64,000 nt of DNA, taken from positions 209,098 through 273,097 of the forward strand of contig ABHC01000004.1 in NCBI GenBank assembly GCA_000171835.1, given 5' to 3'. The notes below the pieces were generated by a model. That model was not told the origin of the DNA. It saw only the letters and a list, made by a program, of their open reading frames with translations, and made no database searches. This document shows positions 26,495 to 35,123 of the stretch, in pieces (within the stretch, counting starts at the first letter, position 1; each line of letters opens with the position of its first letter). Made by a program: the position numbers and the translations under genes. Source of the DNA: an alpha proteobacterium BAL199. GTDB lineage: Bacteria > Pseudomonadota > Alphaproteobacteria > Thalassobaculales > Thalassobaculaceae.

Positions 26495-27604
26495 TCAGCT
26501 TGCGGCGACAGACCCTTCGTCATCATTCACCGCCGACGGCGCGAGGCTGTCTTCGGACTTGTCGGCAGCTTCGGCCTTTGGCGTCGCTTTGCGCCGACGC
26601 GGCTTGCGGATCGGCTCGACGTCTGCGCTCGGCGCCGGCTCGACGGCTTCCTCGACTGCAGTGGCAATCGGAGCAGCGGCCAAATCCTTCGACGAAGCTG
26701 GCGCAGCGGTTGCCCGCGGAGCCCGTGACGGGGTCAGACGAAGTGTCCGACGGATCCCATCCTCTTCAGGCTCGGCGCGCTGCGGCTCGGCCGCCGGGCT
26801 TACCGCTGCCACCGGTTCGACAGGAACCAATTTCGGCTGCACGGCCGTTGGCTGAGGCGCCGGGATCACCGGCAGTTCAGCCTGGGACGGAGATGCTGCT
26901 TCGGCAGGTTGCGGCTGAGGAACTGGCGTTGCCTCCGGACGATCACCCCGCGGGGTGACATCGCTCTCGGCGCGCGGAGGGCGCCGGTCGCCGCGATCCC
27001 GATCTCCGGCATTGCGATCATTCCGGTCGCGATCGCCACCGTTGCGCTCGCCACCGTTACGATCCCCGCCGTTACGATCCCCGGCATTACGGTCACGGTC
27101 ACCCCGATCGCCGCGTTCCCGGTTGAACCGGTCGCCACGATCGCGGTTGTTCCCGTCGCCACCGCGGTTGTTTCCGTCGCTACCGCGGTCGGTCTCGGCA
27201 CGCTGGCGGTCGCCACGATCGCGATCGGAGGAATCGTCGCCGTTGCGATCATTCCTGTCGTCGCCACCGCTATCGCGATCGTCGTCGTCCTGATCCCAGT
27301 CGCGGGATCCGCCGTTCTGGTTCGGTTGCTGGCCCCGGTTCTCACCGCCCTGTGCGTCCTGGAAGACGCTCAGGATGCGGTAATAGTGCTCGGCGTGCTG
27401 GAAGTAGCTCTCGGCCAGTACCCGATCCCCGGACGCGGCAGCGTCACGCGCCAAGTTCAAGTATTTCTCATGAACCTGAGTGGCGTTGCCGCGGATCCGG
27501 ACGTCGGGACCGTTGCTGTCGAAGGTTTGGTTGCGGTTCGGCGTGTTCGATCGGCGATGATTGCCGCGACCGCGTCCACGCTTCTGGTGTGGCCCTTGTC
27601 TCAT
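26495..27604 (-). CDS. DUF4167 protein with long disordered Arg/Asp/Asn/Gly tail
   Basis: A 369-residue protein. The conserved DUF4167 domain occupies residues ~1-85 (GRGNHRRSNTPNRNQTFDSNGP; VHEKYLNLARDAAASGDRVLAESYFQHAEHYYR). Low-complexity GDRNG/DRD-type repeats cover ~90-220, and a Pro/Ala-rich, then basic, tail follows. DUF4167 is a hallmark of Alphaproteobacteria and usually follows prfA-prmC, as here. An RNA-associated role is often guessed from the composition; nothing in the sequence proves it. It starts 184 bp downstream of the prmC stop. Confidence 0.92.
   Translation of the reverse strand: MRQGPHQKRGRGRGNHRRSNTPNRNQTFDSNGPDVRIRGNATQVHEKYLNLARDAAASGDRVLAESYFQHAEHYYRILSVFQDAQGGENRGQQPNQNGGSRDWDQDDDDRDSGGDDRNDRNGDDSSDRDRGDRQRAETDRGSDGNNRGGDGNNRDRGDRFNRERGDRGDRDRNAGDRNGGDRNGGERNGGDRDRNDRNAGDRDRGDRRPPRAESDVTPRGDRPEATPVPQPQPAEAASPSQAELPVIPAPQPTAVQPKLVPVEPVAAVSPAAEPQRAEPEEDGIRRTLRLTPSRAPRATAAPASSKDLAAAPIATAVEEAVEPAPSADVEPIRKPRRRKATPKAEAADKSEDSLAPSAVNDDEGSVAAS
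27041..27085. repeat. 15-bp tandem repeat inside the DUF4167 gene
   Basis: Three consecutive 15-bp units, the middle and third almost identical (GTTACGATCCCCGCC and GTTACGATCCCCGGC), encode five-residue GDRNG-type units. The repeat length keeps frame, so copy number could vary between strains without breaking the gene. Confidence 0.75.
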
Positions 27605-27788
27605 TCCTTCTCGCGAGTCCTATTGTCGTGGAACGAACCCATCGTCCGTTCCCGTCACTCGTAACCCTGTGTTGCAAGCGGCCCACACCATGGCAGGCGG
27701 TTTGCAAGATCGATGGTCCGTCGAGTGAGTGGCCGCACCGGGCCCGCTGGCCTGCGATGCATAAGAAAACAGTAGACCGAATTCCGAC

Positions 27789-28673
27789 CTATTCCAAGCA
27801 TAAATGACGTAGGTCTAGGCCGCCATCACCAGTGTCATTCCATTTCAGAACCAAAGCACGCTCGATATTTCCCAAGTCCTTGCGCACTTCCTGGACGGCA
27901 AAGCCAACACCAATCATCAGCGTCTCAACAGCGCTGCGCTGTCCGGCACCGAGTTCCAGGATCGCGATCCCTTGTGGCGCCATCAAGCGTGGCAGCACAC
28001 CGGCCAAGCTGTCGTATGCCTCAAGCCCGTCCGCACCGCCCGACAGGGCGTCCCGTGGGTCGAATTGGACGACCTCCGGAGCCAGCGCACTCAGCGTCGC
28101 TTCTTCTATATAGGGCGGGTTCGACAGAATCAGATCCCCCCGGTCCTGCGGCAGTTCGTCCCAATCGATCGTCTGGAACTCGGCGCGAGCGGACAGTTCA
28201 TTACGCACGGCATTCGTCCGGGCGATCTCGACCGCGCCCTTTGACTTATCGATCCCGAGGCCGGTTGCGGCCGGAAAGGCGGAGAGGGCGGCCAGCAGCA
28301 GGCACCCTGTTCCGGTACCGAGGTCGATGATTCGGTTCGGCGGTTCCCGGTCGGCGAACGCGGCGATCGCCGCCTCGATCAGGGTTTCGGTATCGGGGCG
28401 GGGATCCAGGGTATCCGGTCCGACGATCAGGTCGAGCGTCCAGAAGGCCCGACGTCCAAGGATTCGCGATACCGGCTCGCGAGTCAGCCGGCGCGCCAGA
28501 AGGTCCTCGAAGCAGGCAAGCTGAGCCGGCGTGACCGGGCCGGACTCATGCGGCCAGATCTCGCGCTGCATCGCCTCGCCCAGGAGAAGTCGGGCATCGA
28601 TCCGAGCACTCTCCACACCGGAAGCACGCAGACGGATGGATGCGTCGCGCAGCAGATCGGCCACGCTGGTCAC
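27789..28673 (-). CDS. prmC: peptide chain release factor N5-glutamine methyltransferase PrmC
   Basis: A 294-residue enzyme that methylates the glutamine of the GGQ motif in RF1/RF2. It has an N-terminal helical domain (1-~80), a SAM site [16 protein letters not shown], and the catalytic NPPY motif in [14 protein letters not shown], which holds the target glutamine. Its start overlaps the prfA stop by 4 bp, so substrate and modifier are translationally coupled. The length is normal. Confidence 0.95.
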   Translation of the reverse strand: MTSVADLLRDASIRLRASGVESARIDARLLLGEAMQREIWPHESGPVTPAQLACFEDLLARRLTREPVSRILGRRAFWTLDLIVGPDTLDPRPDTETLIEAAIAAFADREPPNRIIDLGTGTGCLLLAALSAFPAATGLGIDKSKGAVEIARTNAVRNELSARAEFQTIDWDELPQDRGDLILSNPPYIEEATLSALAPEVVQFDPRDALSGGADGLEAYDSLAGVLPRLMAPQGIAILELGAGQRSAVETLMIGVGFAVQEVRKDLGNIERALVLKWNDTGDGGLDLRHLCLE

Positions 28674-29740
28674 GTCAGCGTCGCCAGCCGTTCGGCCTCG
28701 TCCTCGGCGATCAGGGCATCGACGATCTCGTCGAGCGCTTCGCCGGACATGACCTTGTCGATCTTGTAGAGCGTCAGGTTGATCCGGTGGTCGGTGACCC
28801 GGCCCTGCGGGAAGTTGTAGGTGCGGATCCGCTCCGACCGGTCGCCCGAGCCGATTTGGCTTTTGCGGTCGGCGGCGCGCTCGCTGTCACGCCGGGTGCG
28901 CTCTTGGTCGAACAGCCGGGCTCGCAGGATCTTCATCGCCTTGGCGCGGTTCTTGTGCTGGGACTTCTCGTCCTGCTGGGTGACGACTACGCCGGTTGGA
29001 AGGTGTGTGATGCGCACCGCGCTGTCGGTGGTGTTGACGTGCTGGCCGCCGGCGCCGCTGGAGCGGTAGACATCGATCCGAAGGTCCTTGTCGTCGATCG
29101 CGACGTCCACCTCCTCGGCTTCGGGTAGCACGGCGACCGTGGCGGCGGAGGTGTGGATCCGTCCCTGGGACTCGGTTGCCGGCACACGCTGGACGCGGTG
29201 GACGCCGGACTCGAACTTCAAATGAGCAAATACCGACTGTCCGCTGATCGTGGCGATGGCTTCCTTGTAGCCGCCGATTTCGTTCTCGGAGACCTCCATG
29301 ACCTCGAAACGCCAGCCGCGGCCCTGGGCATAACGCTGGTACATGGCGAACAGATCGGCGGCGAACAGGGCCGCCTCGTCGCCGCCGGTCCCGGCCCGGA
29401 CTTCGAGAATGGCGTTGCGGGCGTCGGCCTCGTCGCGCGGCAGCAGGTGGAGCATCATGGCCCGCTCGAGGTCGGGCAGCTTGGCTTCGATGGCGGCGGC
29501 CTCCTCCTCGGCCAGTTCCCGCATCTCGCCATCGGACTCCTCGGCCAGGGCCTGGGCGTCGGCCAACTCGGCTCGGGTCCGGCGCAGCAGGCCTACGGTC
29601 TCGACGACCGGTGTCAACTCGGCCAACTCCTTGGACAGACGCTGGAAGTCCGACTGGACGAAGCCGTCCGGGCTTGCCAACCGGGCTTCGAGTTCCAGGG
29701 CGCGGGTCAGCACCCGGTCGAGCTTTTCGTCGAGGCTCAC
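28670..29740 (-). CDS. prfA: peptide chain release factor 1
   Basis: A 356-residue RF1 that terminates translation at UAA and UAG. The UAG-reading PxT motif is present in RVPATES (Pro187-Thr189 region), and the catalytic GGQ is at 231-233 ([16 protein letters not shown]). The whole protein is of normal length and domain order. It overlaps hemA upstream and prmC downstream by 4 bp each, so hemA-prfA-prmC is a tight operon. Confidence 0.97.
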   Translation of the reverse strand: MSLDEKLDRVLTRALELEARLASPDGFVQSDFQRLSKELAELTPVVETVGLLRRTRAELADAQALAEESDGEMRELAEEEAAAIEAKLPDLERAMMLHLLPRDEADARNAILEVRAGTGGDEAALFAADLFAMYQRYAQGRGWRFEVMEVSENEIGGYKEAIATISGQSVFAHLKFESGVHRVQRVPATESQGRIHTSAATVAVLPEAEEVDVAIDDKDLRIDVYRSSGAGGQHVNTTDSAVRITHLPTGVVVTQQDEKSQHKNRAKAMKILRARLFDQERTRRDSERAADRKSQIGSGDRSERIRTYNFPQGRVTDHRINLTLYKIDKVMSGEALDEIVDALIAEDEAERLATLT

Positions 29741-31002
29741 GTGTCGTCTCCCTTGGGCCCGCCATCCATGCCGAACACTTCGTTGATGAGCGCCCAGACG
29801 TCGTCGTCCAGTTGCCCGGCAGCGGCGCGGTGGCGCAGGGCTTCGCTGGGCGCATGCAACAGCCGTCCGGCGATCCGGCGGGCGATGGCCGCGGCTTCCG
29901 GCCCGTCGCCGGCCGCGGCCAGAGCCTGCGCCTCCACATGGGCGCGCAACCGCGCAATGTCCGGGCCTGCGTCACGCACCGACAGCAGGTGATCGAACCC
30001 GACCACCGCGCTCTCGACCAGGGCTTCGGCCTTGGCGGCCTCCGCCTCGCGCCCGGCGCGGCCCTCGTGGGTGACGCGCTCCAGGTCGGCGACGTCATAG
30101 ACGTAGGCTTCGTCCAGGCGATGCACAGCCGGCTCGATGTCGCCCGGTACCGCGAGGTCGAGCAGGAATACCGGCCGCCGCCGCCGTCGACGCAGCACGG
30201 CCTGCATCATCTCCGCGGTGATAAGGTATCGGCCGATGCCAAGGCCAGCGATGACCACGTCGGCACGATCCAGGGCGGCCGCGAGATCGTCCAGGGAGCC
30301 GTGATGGGCCTCCAGTTCGGCGGCGGTGACTGCGGCACGCTTGCGAAACAGGTCGAGGACGGTCAGATCGCGGAGCCCGGCGGCGCGCAACTGGCGCGCG
30401 ATCATCAGGCTCAGTTCGTCACCGCCGATGACCAGGGCAGTCCGCCCATCGAGATCACCGTGCAGGTCGTGCACCCTGGCAACCGCCGCCGTCGCGAGCG
30501 ACACAGCCCCCTCGCCAATCCGGGTCTCGGTTCGGACCCGCTTGGCGATCGCGTAGGCGGCCTGCAGGATCCGATCGATCGCCGGGCCGTCGGCGTTGAG
30601 ATCTTTCGACAGGCGCTGTGCCGCCTTGACCTGGCCGAGCACCTGCGGCTCCCCGACGATCTGGCTGTCGAGGGCGCTGGCGACGCGAAAGACATGGCGC
30701 ACGGCGTCGTTGCCATCGTGGCGGTAGAGATACGGGATCAACTGCTCGCCACGCAGTCCGATCGGGCCGCCGAGCGCGGTGGCGACGGTCATCGGCGCCA
30801 AATCGCCGTCACGGAACACCGCCGTTACCTCCACCCGGTCGCAGGTCGACAGCACGATGGCCTCGCGGACCCCGCGAATACGTAATGTGCCGATGACGGC
30901 GGCTACTTCGGAATCATCGACATACAGCCGCTCGCGCAGGCTGTCGGGGCAGGTCCGATGGCTGACCCCGATCACGGAGATCGGCGCATTTCCGGCCGTC
31001 AT
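29737..31002 (-). CDS. hemA: glutamyl-tRNA reductase
   Basis: A 421-residue enzyme that reduces glutamyl-tRNA(Glu) to glutamate-1-semialdehyde, the first step of the C5 route to heme. The N-terminal catalytic domain has GVSHRTCP and the active-site Cys54 in [10 protein letters not shown]. The [14 protein letters not shown] motif is intact, and an NADPH-binding Rossmann region follows ([15 protein letters not shown]), then a helical dimerisation domain. Most Alphaproteobacteria use 5-aminolevulinate synthase instead, so this gene is notable. It is 13 bp downstream of hisS and overlaps prfA by 4 bp. Confidence 0.92.
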   Translation of the reverse strand: MTAGNAPISVIGVSHRTCPDSLRERLYVDDSEVAAVIGTLRIRGVREAIVLSTCDRVEVTAVFRDGDLAPMTVATALGGPIGLRGEQLIPYLYRHDGNDAVRHVFRVASALDSQIVGEPQVLGQVKAAQRLSKDLNADGPAIDRILQAAYAIAKRVRTETRIGEGAVSLATAAVARVHDLHGDLDGRTALVIGGDELSLMIARQLRAAGLRDLTVLDLFRKRAAVTAAELEAHHGSLDDLAAALDRADVVIAGLGIGRYLITAEMMQAVLRRRRRRPVFLLDLAVPGDIEPAVHRLDEAYVYDVADLERVTHEGRAGREAEAAKAEALVESAVVGFDHLLSVRDAGPDIARLRAHVEAQALAAAGDGPEAAAIARRIAGRLLHAPSEALRHRAAAGQLDDDVWALINEVFGMDGGPKGDDT

Positions 31003-31015
31003 GGCCGTCTCCCCG

Positions 31016-32260
31016 CTAACGCAGGCGGGCGAGGCTCTCCTCGATCCGGTCGAGAGGGGCCTCGTCCTGCGCCCCGGCGTCGAGGTCGCGAAGCTGCACC
31101 ATGCCGCGTGCCAACTCGTCTTCGCCCAGGATCACCGCGGCGCGCGCACCGAGTTTGGTCGCTCGCTTAAGCCGTTTGCCGAGATTGCCGGTGTAGCCGT
31201 GCTCGATGGTGAAGCCGGCGCGGCGCAGGCGGTGCGACAGTTTCAGGGCTTCCGCCTCACCATTGGGCCCAACCGGCACGATGGCGATCGGCCGCACCGG
31301 TTCAGCTATGCCTTCGGCCAGCAGCGACAGCCGCTCGATACCGGCTGCCCAGCCGACGCCGGGAATGGCCGGACCGCCGAGCGTCTCCACCAGGCCGTCG
31401 TACCGACCGCCGGCCATTACCGTGCCCTGCGCTCCCAGCGCGTCGGTCACAAACTCGAACGCGGTGTGGCAGTAGTAATCGAAGCCGCGCACCAGATGCG
31501 GATTGCGCACGAAGCGGACGCCAAGCGCGTCGAGACCTTGTGTGACGGCTCCGAAGAAGTCCTTCGAAGCGGCGTTCAGGTGATCGTCGAAGCTCGGCGC
31601 ATCCTTGATCAGGCGGCGGTCGCCTTCGTCCTTGCTGTCGAGGATGCGCAGCGGATTGACCTCCAGCCGCCGCAGGCTGTCCTCGGACAGGGCGTCACGG
31701 TAGGCGCTGAAATACTCGACCAGGGCACCGCGGTAGGCGCGCCGGCTCTCGGTGTCGCCCAGGGTATTCAACTCCAGCGTCGTGCGGTCGAGCACTCCGA
31801 TGGCATCCAGGATGTCGGCACCGCAGGCAATGACCTCGATGTCGGCCTGCGGCTCGGCGGCACCCAGCAGTTCGATGCCGATCTGGTGGAATTGCCGCAT
31901 GCGCCCCTTCTGCGGGCGCTCGTACCGGAACATCGGGCCCTGGTAGTAGAACTTCGCCGGCAGGCTCTGGGTCAGGCCGCCGGAGATCAACGCCCGGCAG
32001 ACGCTGGCGGTCCCCTCCGGACGCAGCGTCAGCTGCTCGCCGCCGCGATCGGTGAAGGTGTACATCTCCTTCGTGACCACGTCGGTGGCTTCACCGAGCG
32101 GGCGCTCGAACACCTCGGTAAACTCGAAGATAGGTGTTTCGATCTCGCCGAAACCATAGCGTCCGGAGACGCTCAGCCCGGTCTCGACGATATGGCGGTG
32201 CCGCCGCGCCTCCTCGGGCAGGAGATCGTGTGTACCGCGGACCGGTTGCAGCTTCGCCAA
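31016..32260 (-). CDS. hisS: histidyl-tRNA synthetase
   Basis: A 414-residue class II aminoacyl-tRNA synthetase. Motif 1 lies in [21 protein letters not shown] and motif 2 in [14 protein letters not shown] with [19 protein letters not shown] histidine-specific [15 protein letters not shown] region follows, then motif 3 [17 protein letters not shown]. The C-terminal anticodon-binding domain begins at [14 protein letters not shown]. It lies between ispG and hemA on one strand, spaced by 18 and 13 bp, consistent with a single transcript. Confidence 0.96.
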   Translation of the reverse strand: MAKLQPVRGTHDLLPEEARRHRHIVETGLSVSGRYGFGEIETPIFEFTEVFERPLGEATDVVTKEMYTFTDRGGEQLTLRPEGTASVCRALISGGLTQSLPAKFYYQGPMFRYERPQKGRMRQFHQIGIELLGAAEPQADIEVIACGADILDAIGVLDRTTLELNTLGDTESRRAYRGALVEYFSAYRDALSEDSLRRLEVNPLRILDSKDEGDRRLIKDAPSFDDHLNAASKDFFGAVTQGLDALGVRFVRNPHLVRGFDYYCHTAFEFVTDALGAQGTVMAGGRYDGLVETLGGPAIPGVGWAAGIERLSLLAEGIAEPVRPIAIVPVGPNGEAEALKLSHRLRRAGFTIEHGYTGNLGKRLKRATKLGARAAVILGEDELARGMVQLRDLDAGAQDEAPLDRIEESLARLR

Positions 32261-32278
32261 ATCAGGAACTCCCGTGCT

Positions 32279-33400
32279 TCATTCCGCAGCCGCAGCGGCG
32301 GCCATCTCCGCCTCGATGTCGGCGGCCTTCTTCTCGATCAGTTCGACCATGTGATCGACCACGCTGGCGTTCTTCAGGCGATGATCAGGCTGTCCGGCGA
32401 TATAGACCATATGCGTGCCGTTGCCACCGCCGGTGATGCCGATGTCGGTCTCCCGCGCCTCGCCCGGGCCGTTCACGACGCAGCCAATGACCGACACCGT
32501 CATTGGCGTGGTGATGTGGGCCAGCCGCTCCTCCAGGACCTGGACGGTCGAGATCACGTCGAACTGCTGGCGGGCGCAGGACGGGCAGGAGATCACGTTG
32601 ACCCCGCGATGCCGCAGGTTCAGCGACTTCAGGATGTCGAAGCCGACCCTGACTTCCTCTTCCGGCACCGCGGACAGCGACACCCGGATGGTGTCGCCGA
32701 TCCCCGACCACAGCAGCATGCCCATGCCGATCGACGACTTGACCGTGCCGACCCGCTGGGCACCGGCCTCGGTGATACCCAGGTGCAGCGGATAGTCGCA
32801 GGCATCGGCCAGACCCTGGTAGGCGGCGACCGCCAGGAACACGTCCGACGCCTTCACGCTGATCTTGAACTCGAAGAAATCGTTGTCCTCGAGGATTCTG
32901 GCGTGATCGAGCGCGCTCTCGACCATGGCTTCTGGGCACGGCTCCCCGTACTTCTCCAGCAGGTGCTTTTCCAAGCTGCCGGCGTTCACGCCGATCCGCA
33001 TGGAGCAGCCGTGGTCCTTAGCCGCCTGCACGACGTCGCGCACCCGGGAGGCCGAGCCGATGTTGCCCGGATTGATGCGCAGGCAGGCGGCACCGTTCTC
33101 GGCCGCCTCGATGGCGCGTTTGTAGTGGAAGTGGATGTCGGCGACAATCGGCACCGACACTTGCGGCACGATGTGCTTCAGCGCCGCCGATGACTCCTCG
33201 TCGGGGCAGGACACCCGAACAATGTCCACGCCTGCTGCTTCGGCACGCTGGATCTGCGCCACCGTTGCTGCCACGTCGGTGGTCAGCGTGTTGGTCATGG
33301 TTTGCACGGTGATCGGCGCGTCTCCGCCGACTGCAACCGAGCCGACCCGGATCTGCCGGGATCGACGGCGCTGGATGTCACGGTACGGGCGGATGCTCAT
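32279..33400 (-). CDS. ispG: flavodoxin/ferredoxin-dependent HMBPP synthase IspG (GcpE)
   Basis: A 373-residue 4Fe-4S enzyme of the MEP isoprenoid pathway that converts MEcPP to HMBPP. The N-terminal TIM barrel starts with [13 protein letters not shown]. The cluster ligands are the pair in [14 protein letters not shown], the cysteine in [10 protein letters not shown] and the following glutamate region. I chose ATG 33400; an in-frame ATG at 33439 adds 13 unlike residues. It lies between the RodZ-like gene and hisS. Confidence 0.95.
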   Translation of the reverse strand: MSIRPYRDIQRRRSRQIRVGSVAVGGDAPITVQTMTNTLTTDVAATVAQIQRAEAAGVDIVRVSCPDEESSAALKHIVPQVSVPIVADIHFHYKRAIEAAENGAACLRINPGNIGSASRVRDVVQAAKDHGCSMRIGVNAGSLEKHLLEKYGEPCPEAMVESALDHARILEDNDFFEFKISVKASDVFLAVAAYQGLADACDYPLHLGITEAGAQRVGTVKSSIGMGMLLWSGIGDTIRVSLSAVPEEEVRVGFDILKSLNLRHRGVNVISCPSCARQQFDVISTVQVLEERLAHITTPMTVSVIGCVVNGPGEARETDIGITGGGNGTHMVYIAGQPDHRLKNASVVDHMVELIEKKAADIEAEMAAAAAAE

Positions 33401-33505
33401 CAGGAGCCTCGCAGGGTCGCGGCTTACGAAGCCGGACAAGGCCGGCCGAGTGATATCGAGCGGGTTATAGCGAATGCGGCAAGGCGGCGGAAGCCGACCC
33501 TGGCC

Positions 33506-34834
33506 TCAGCGGGTGGCGCTGGCCGCGGTTCCGGCAGCCAAGCGTGCGGGATCGAGCACAATGTTGCGAACGACGTCACCGAAACCGCCGAGCCGTGGTG
33601 CCGAGACACCGTCCACAAGGATGTCCAATGCACCGGCATTTCCGGTCGCCAATTTCAAACCAGCCTTGCTTGGAACCCGGTAGATGTCGCCTTCGCGCAA
33701 CACCCGCGTGAACAGCGCGGTGCCTTCAGAATCGCGGACCTGCACCCAACTGTCGCCAGTCGCGCGGATCATGATGCGATCAATCGGACCGGCGGTGGTC
33801 CGATCGGTAGGGACGGCCGCCTCTGACGCGCCGATCAGGCCGGCAATCCGGGGGGCCGCGGGCACGTCGGGCTCGACCGGGACGAAGGCCCGTGCCTGTG
33901 GTGGCGTCGGTGCTTCAAGCGGGGTGGTGCCGGCCACCTGGCGAGCAGCACTGGTCGGTTCCGGAAGGGCGGTCACGTCCGGCGTGTCGTCGGATGCGGC
34001 CCCGGTCGGTACCGGCTCGCTGGTTGCCTGGGTGGTTGCGTCGGTTGCTGCAACACTCGCCGGGGGCTCCATTGCAACGACCGGTGCGGGCGTTGGTGTG
34101 GGCACGGCCAGAGGTGTGGGGGCCGAATCGCGCAGTGCCGCCGATGGGGCCGGCGTTGGCTCGGCTGGCTTCGTGATGACCGGCGCCGAGGCAAGCGTGG
34201 ATGCCTGCGGCACGCCGGACGGCTGCGGTGCCGACGGACTGGCGGATAGTTTGGTGTCGGTCGATCCAGTGGCGGGTAGAGCCACTCCTGTCGGATTGGC
34301 ATCGGCATAGGTACCGGCGGTGCTGCGAGGCGTTGCCGATCCGATGGCACCTGATGTCGGCTTGCTGGCGGAGGTTGGCAGGGAGGGTGCCTCGCCTTCG
34401 ATCAGCTGCGCCAGACGCTCCGGCACCAGGGGCACCAGATCGTGCAAGCCACCATCGCGTTCGGATACCCAGTACCAGCCACCATAGGCGCCGCCGGCCA
34501 ACAACAGGGCAACCAGCATCACGGCCATGCCGGGCACGCGCCCCTCGGGTGCCGGTGATGGGAACACCAGTTCGGTTCGGGAATTCAGTCCGGCGGCTTC
34601 TTCCTTGAAACGCCGTACGGAGGTCTCGGGGTCGAGTCCGAGAAAGCCCGCATAGGTCCGCACGTAGCCGATCGCGTAGGTGACCCCCGGCAACGCGTCA
34701 GGGCGACCTTCCTCCAGCGCCGCAAGGAAGTTGCTGCGGATCCGCAGATGCGCCGCCACGTCTGAAATCTCAAGGCCGGCAGCCTCACGGGCTCGGCGAA
34801 GCTCGTCGCCGACTGGTATCGGTTGAGAGCCCAT
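33506..34834 (-). CDS. RodZ-like HTH/DUF4115 membrane protein
   Basis: A 442-residue single-pass protein. Residues ~7-75 form an HTH_25 domain (VGDELRRAREAAGLEISDVA; YAIGYVRTYAGFLGLD), as in RodZ, which links MreB to the cell wall machinery. A membrane helix lies at ~102-120 (GMAVMLVALLLAGGAYGGWY). A long Pro/Ala/Thr-rich periplasmic linker leads to a C-terminal DUF4115 beta domain (RATGDSWVQVRDSEGTALFT). ATG 34834 follows GAGGAA; a longer frame to 34903 lacks conservation. A cell-shape role is inferred from the domain pair. Confidence 0.87.
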   Translation of the reverse strand: MGSQPIPVGDELRRAREAAGLEISDVAAHLRIRSNFLAALEEGRPDALPGVTYAIGYVRTYAGFLGLDPETSVRRFKEEAAGLNSRTELVFPSPAPEGRVPGMAVMLVALLLAGGAYGGWYWVSERDGGLHDLVPLVPERLAQLIEGEAPSLPTSASKPTSGAIGSATPRSTAGTYADANPTGVALPATGSTDTKLSASPSAPQPSGVPQASTLASAPVITKPAEPTPAPSAALRDSAPTPLAVPTPTPAPVVAMEPPASVAATDATTQATSEPVPTGAASDDTPDVTALPEPTSAARQVAGTTPLEAPTPPQARAFVPVEPDVPAAPRIAGLIGASEAAVPTDRTTAGPIDRIMIRATGDSWVQVRDSEGTALFTRVLREGDIYRVPSKAGLKLATGNAGALDILVDGVSAPRLGGFGDVVRNIVLDPARLAAGTAASATR

Positions 34835-35123
34835 TCCCCGTTCCTCATTGGCGGGTGGTTCGAGGGGTCCCGCCGGCCCCCCCCGTCCGACGCGAAGCGC
34901 CAAACGAAGGTACCGATTCGATATCCTTGAAGCGGATGCGTGAACGTTCCGACTTCAGTCCCATGATCCCTCGGGCCGAATGGCGGGCAGTTCAAACAAC
35001 GCGAAGCCCCGCCTCTGCATCGCGCAATTATATCGCTTACGTTTGTAAGTTACTTTGAACCTGCTGCGATATCAATAAGCTAATGCCGACACTGACGACA
35101 CGAGTTCAATTATGCACCGACAC

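Noticed and set aside
26990..27300. CRISPR-like array in the repetitive DUF4167 region
   Set aside because: Repeats are short, contiguous and in-frame coding units without spacers.
27605..27788. Possible tRNA or small RNA between prmC and the DUF4167 gene
   Set aside because: No cloverleaf arms or terminator could be drawn.
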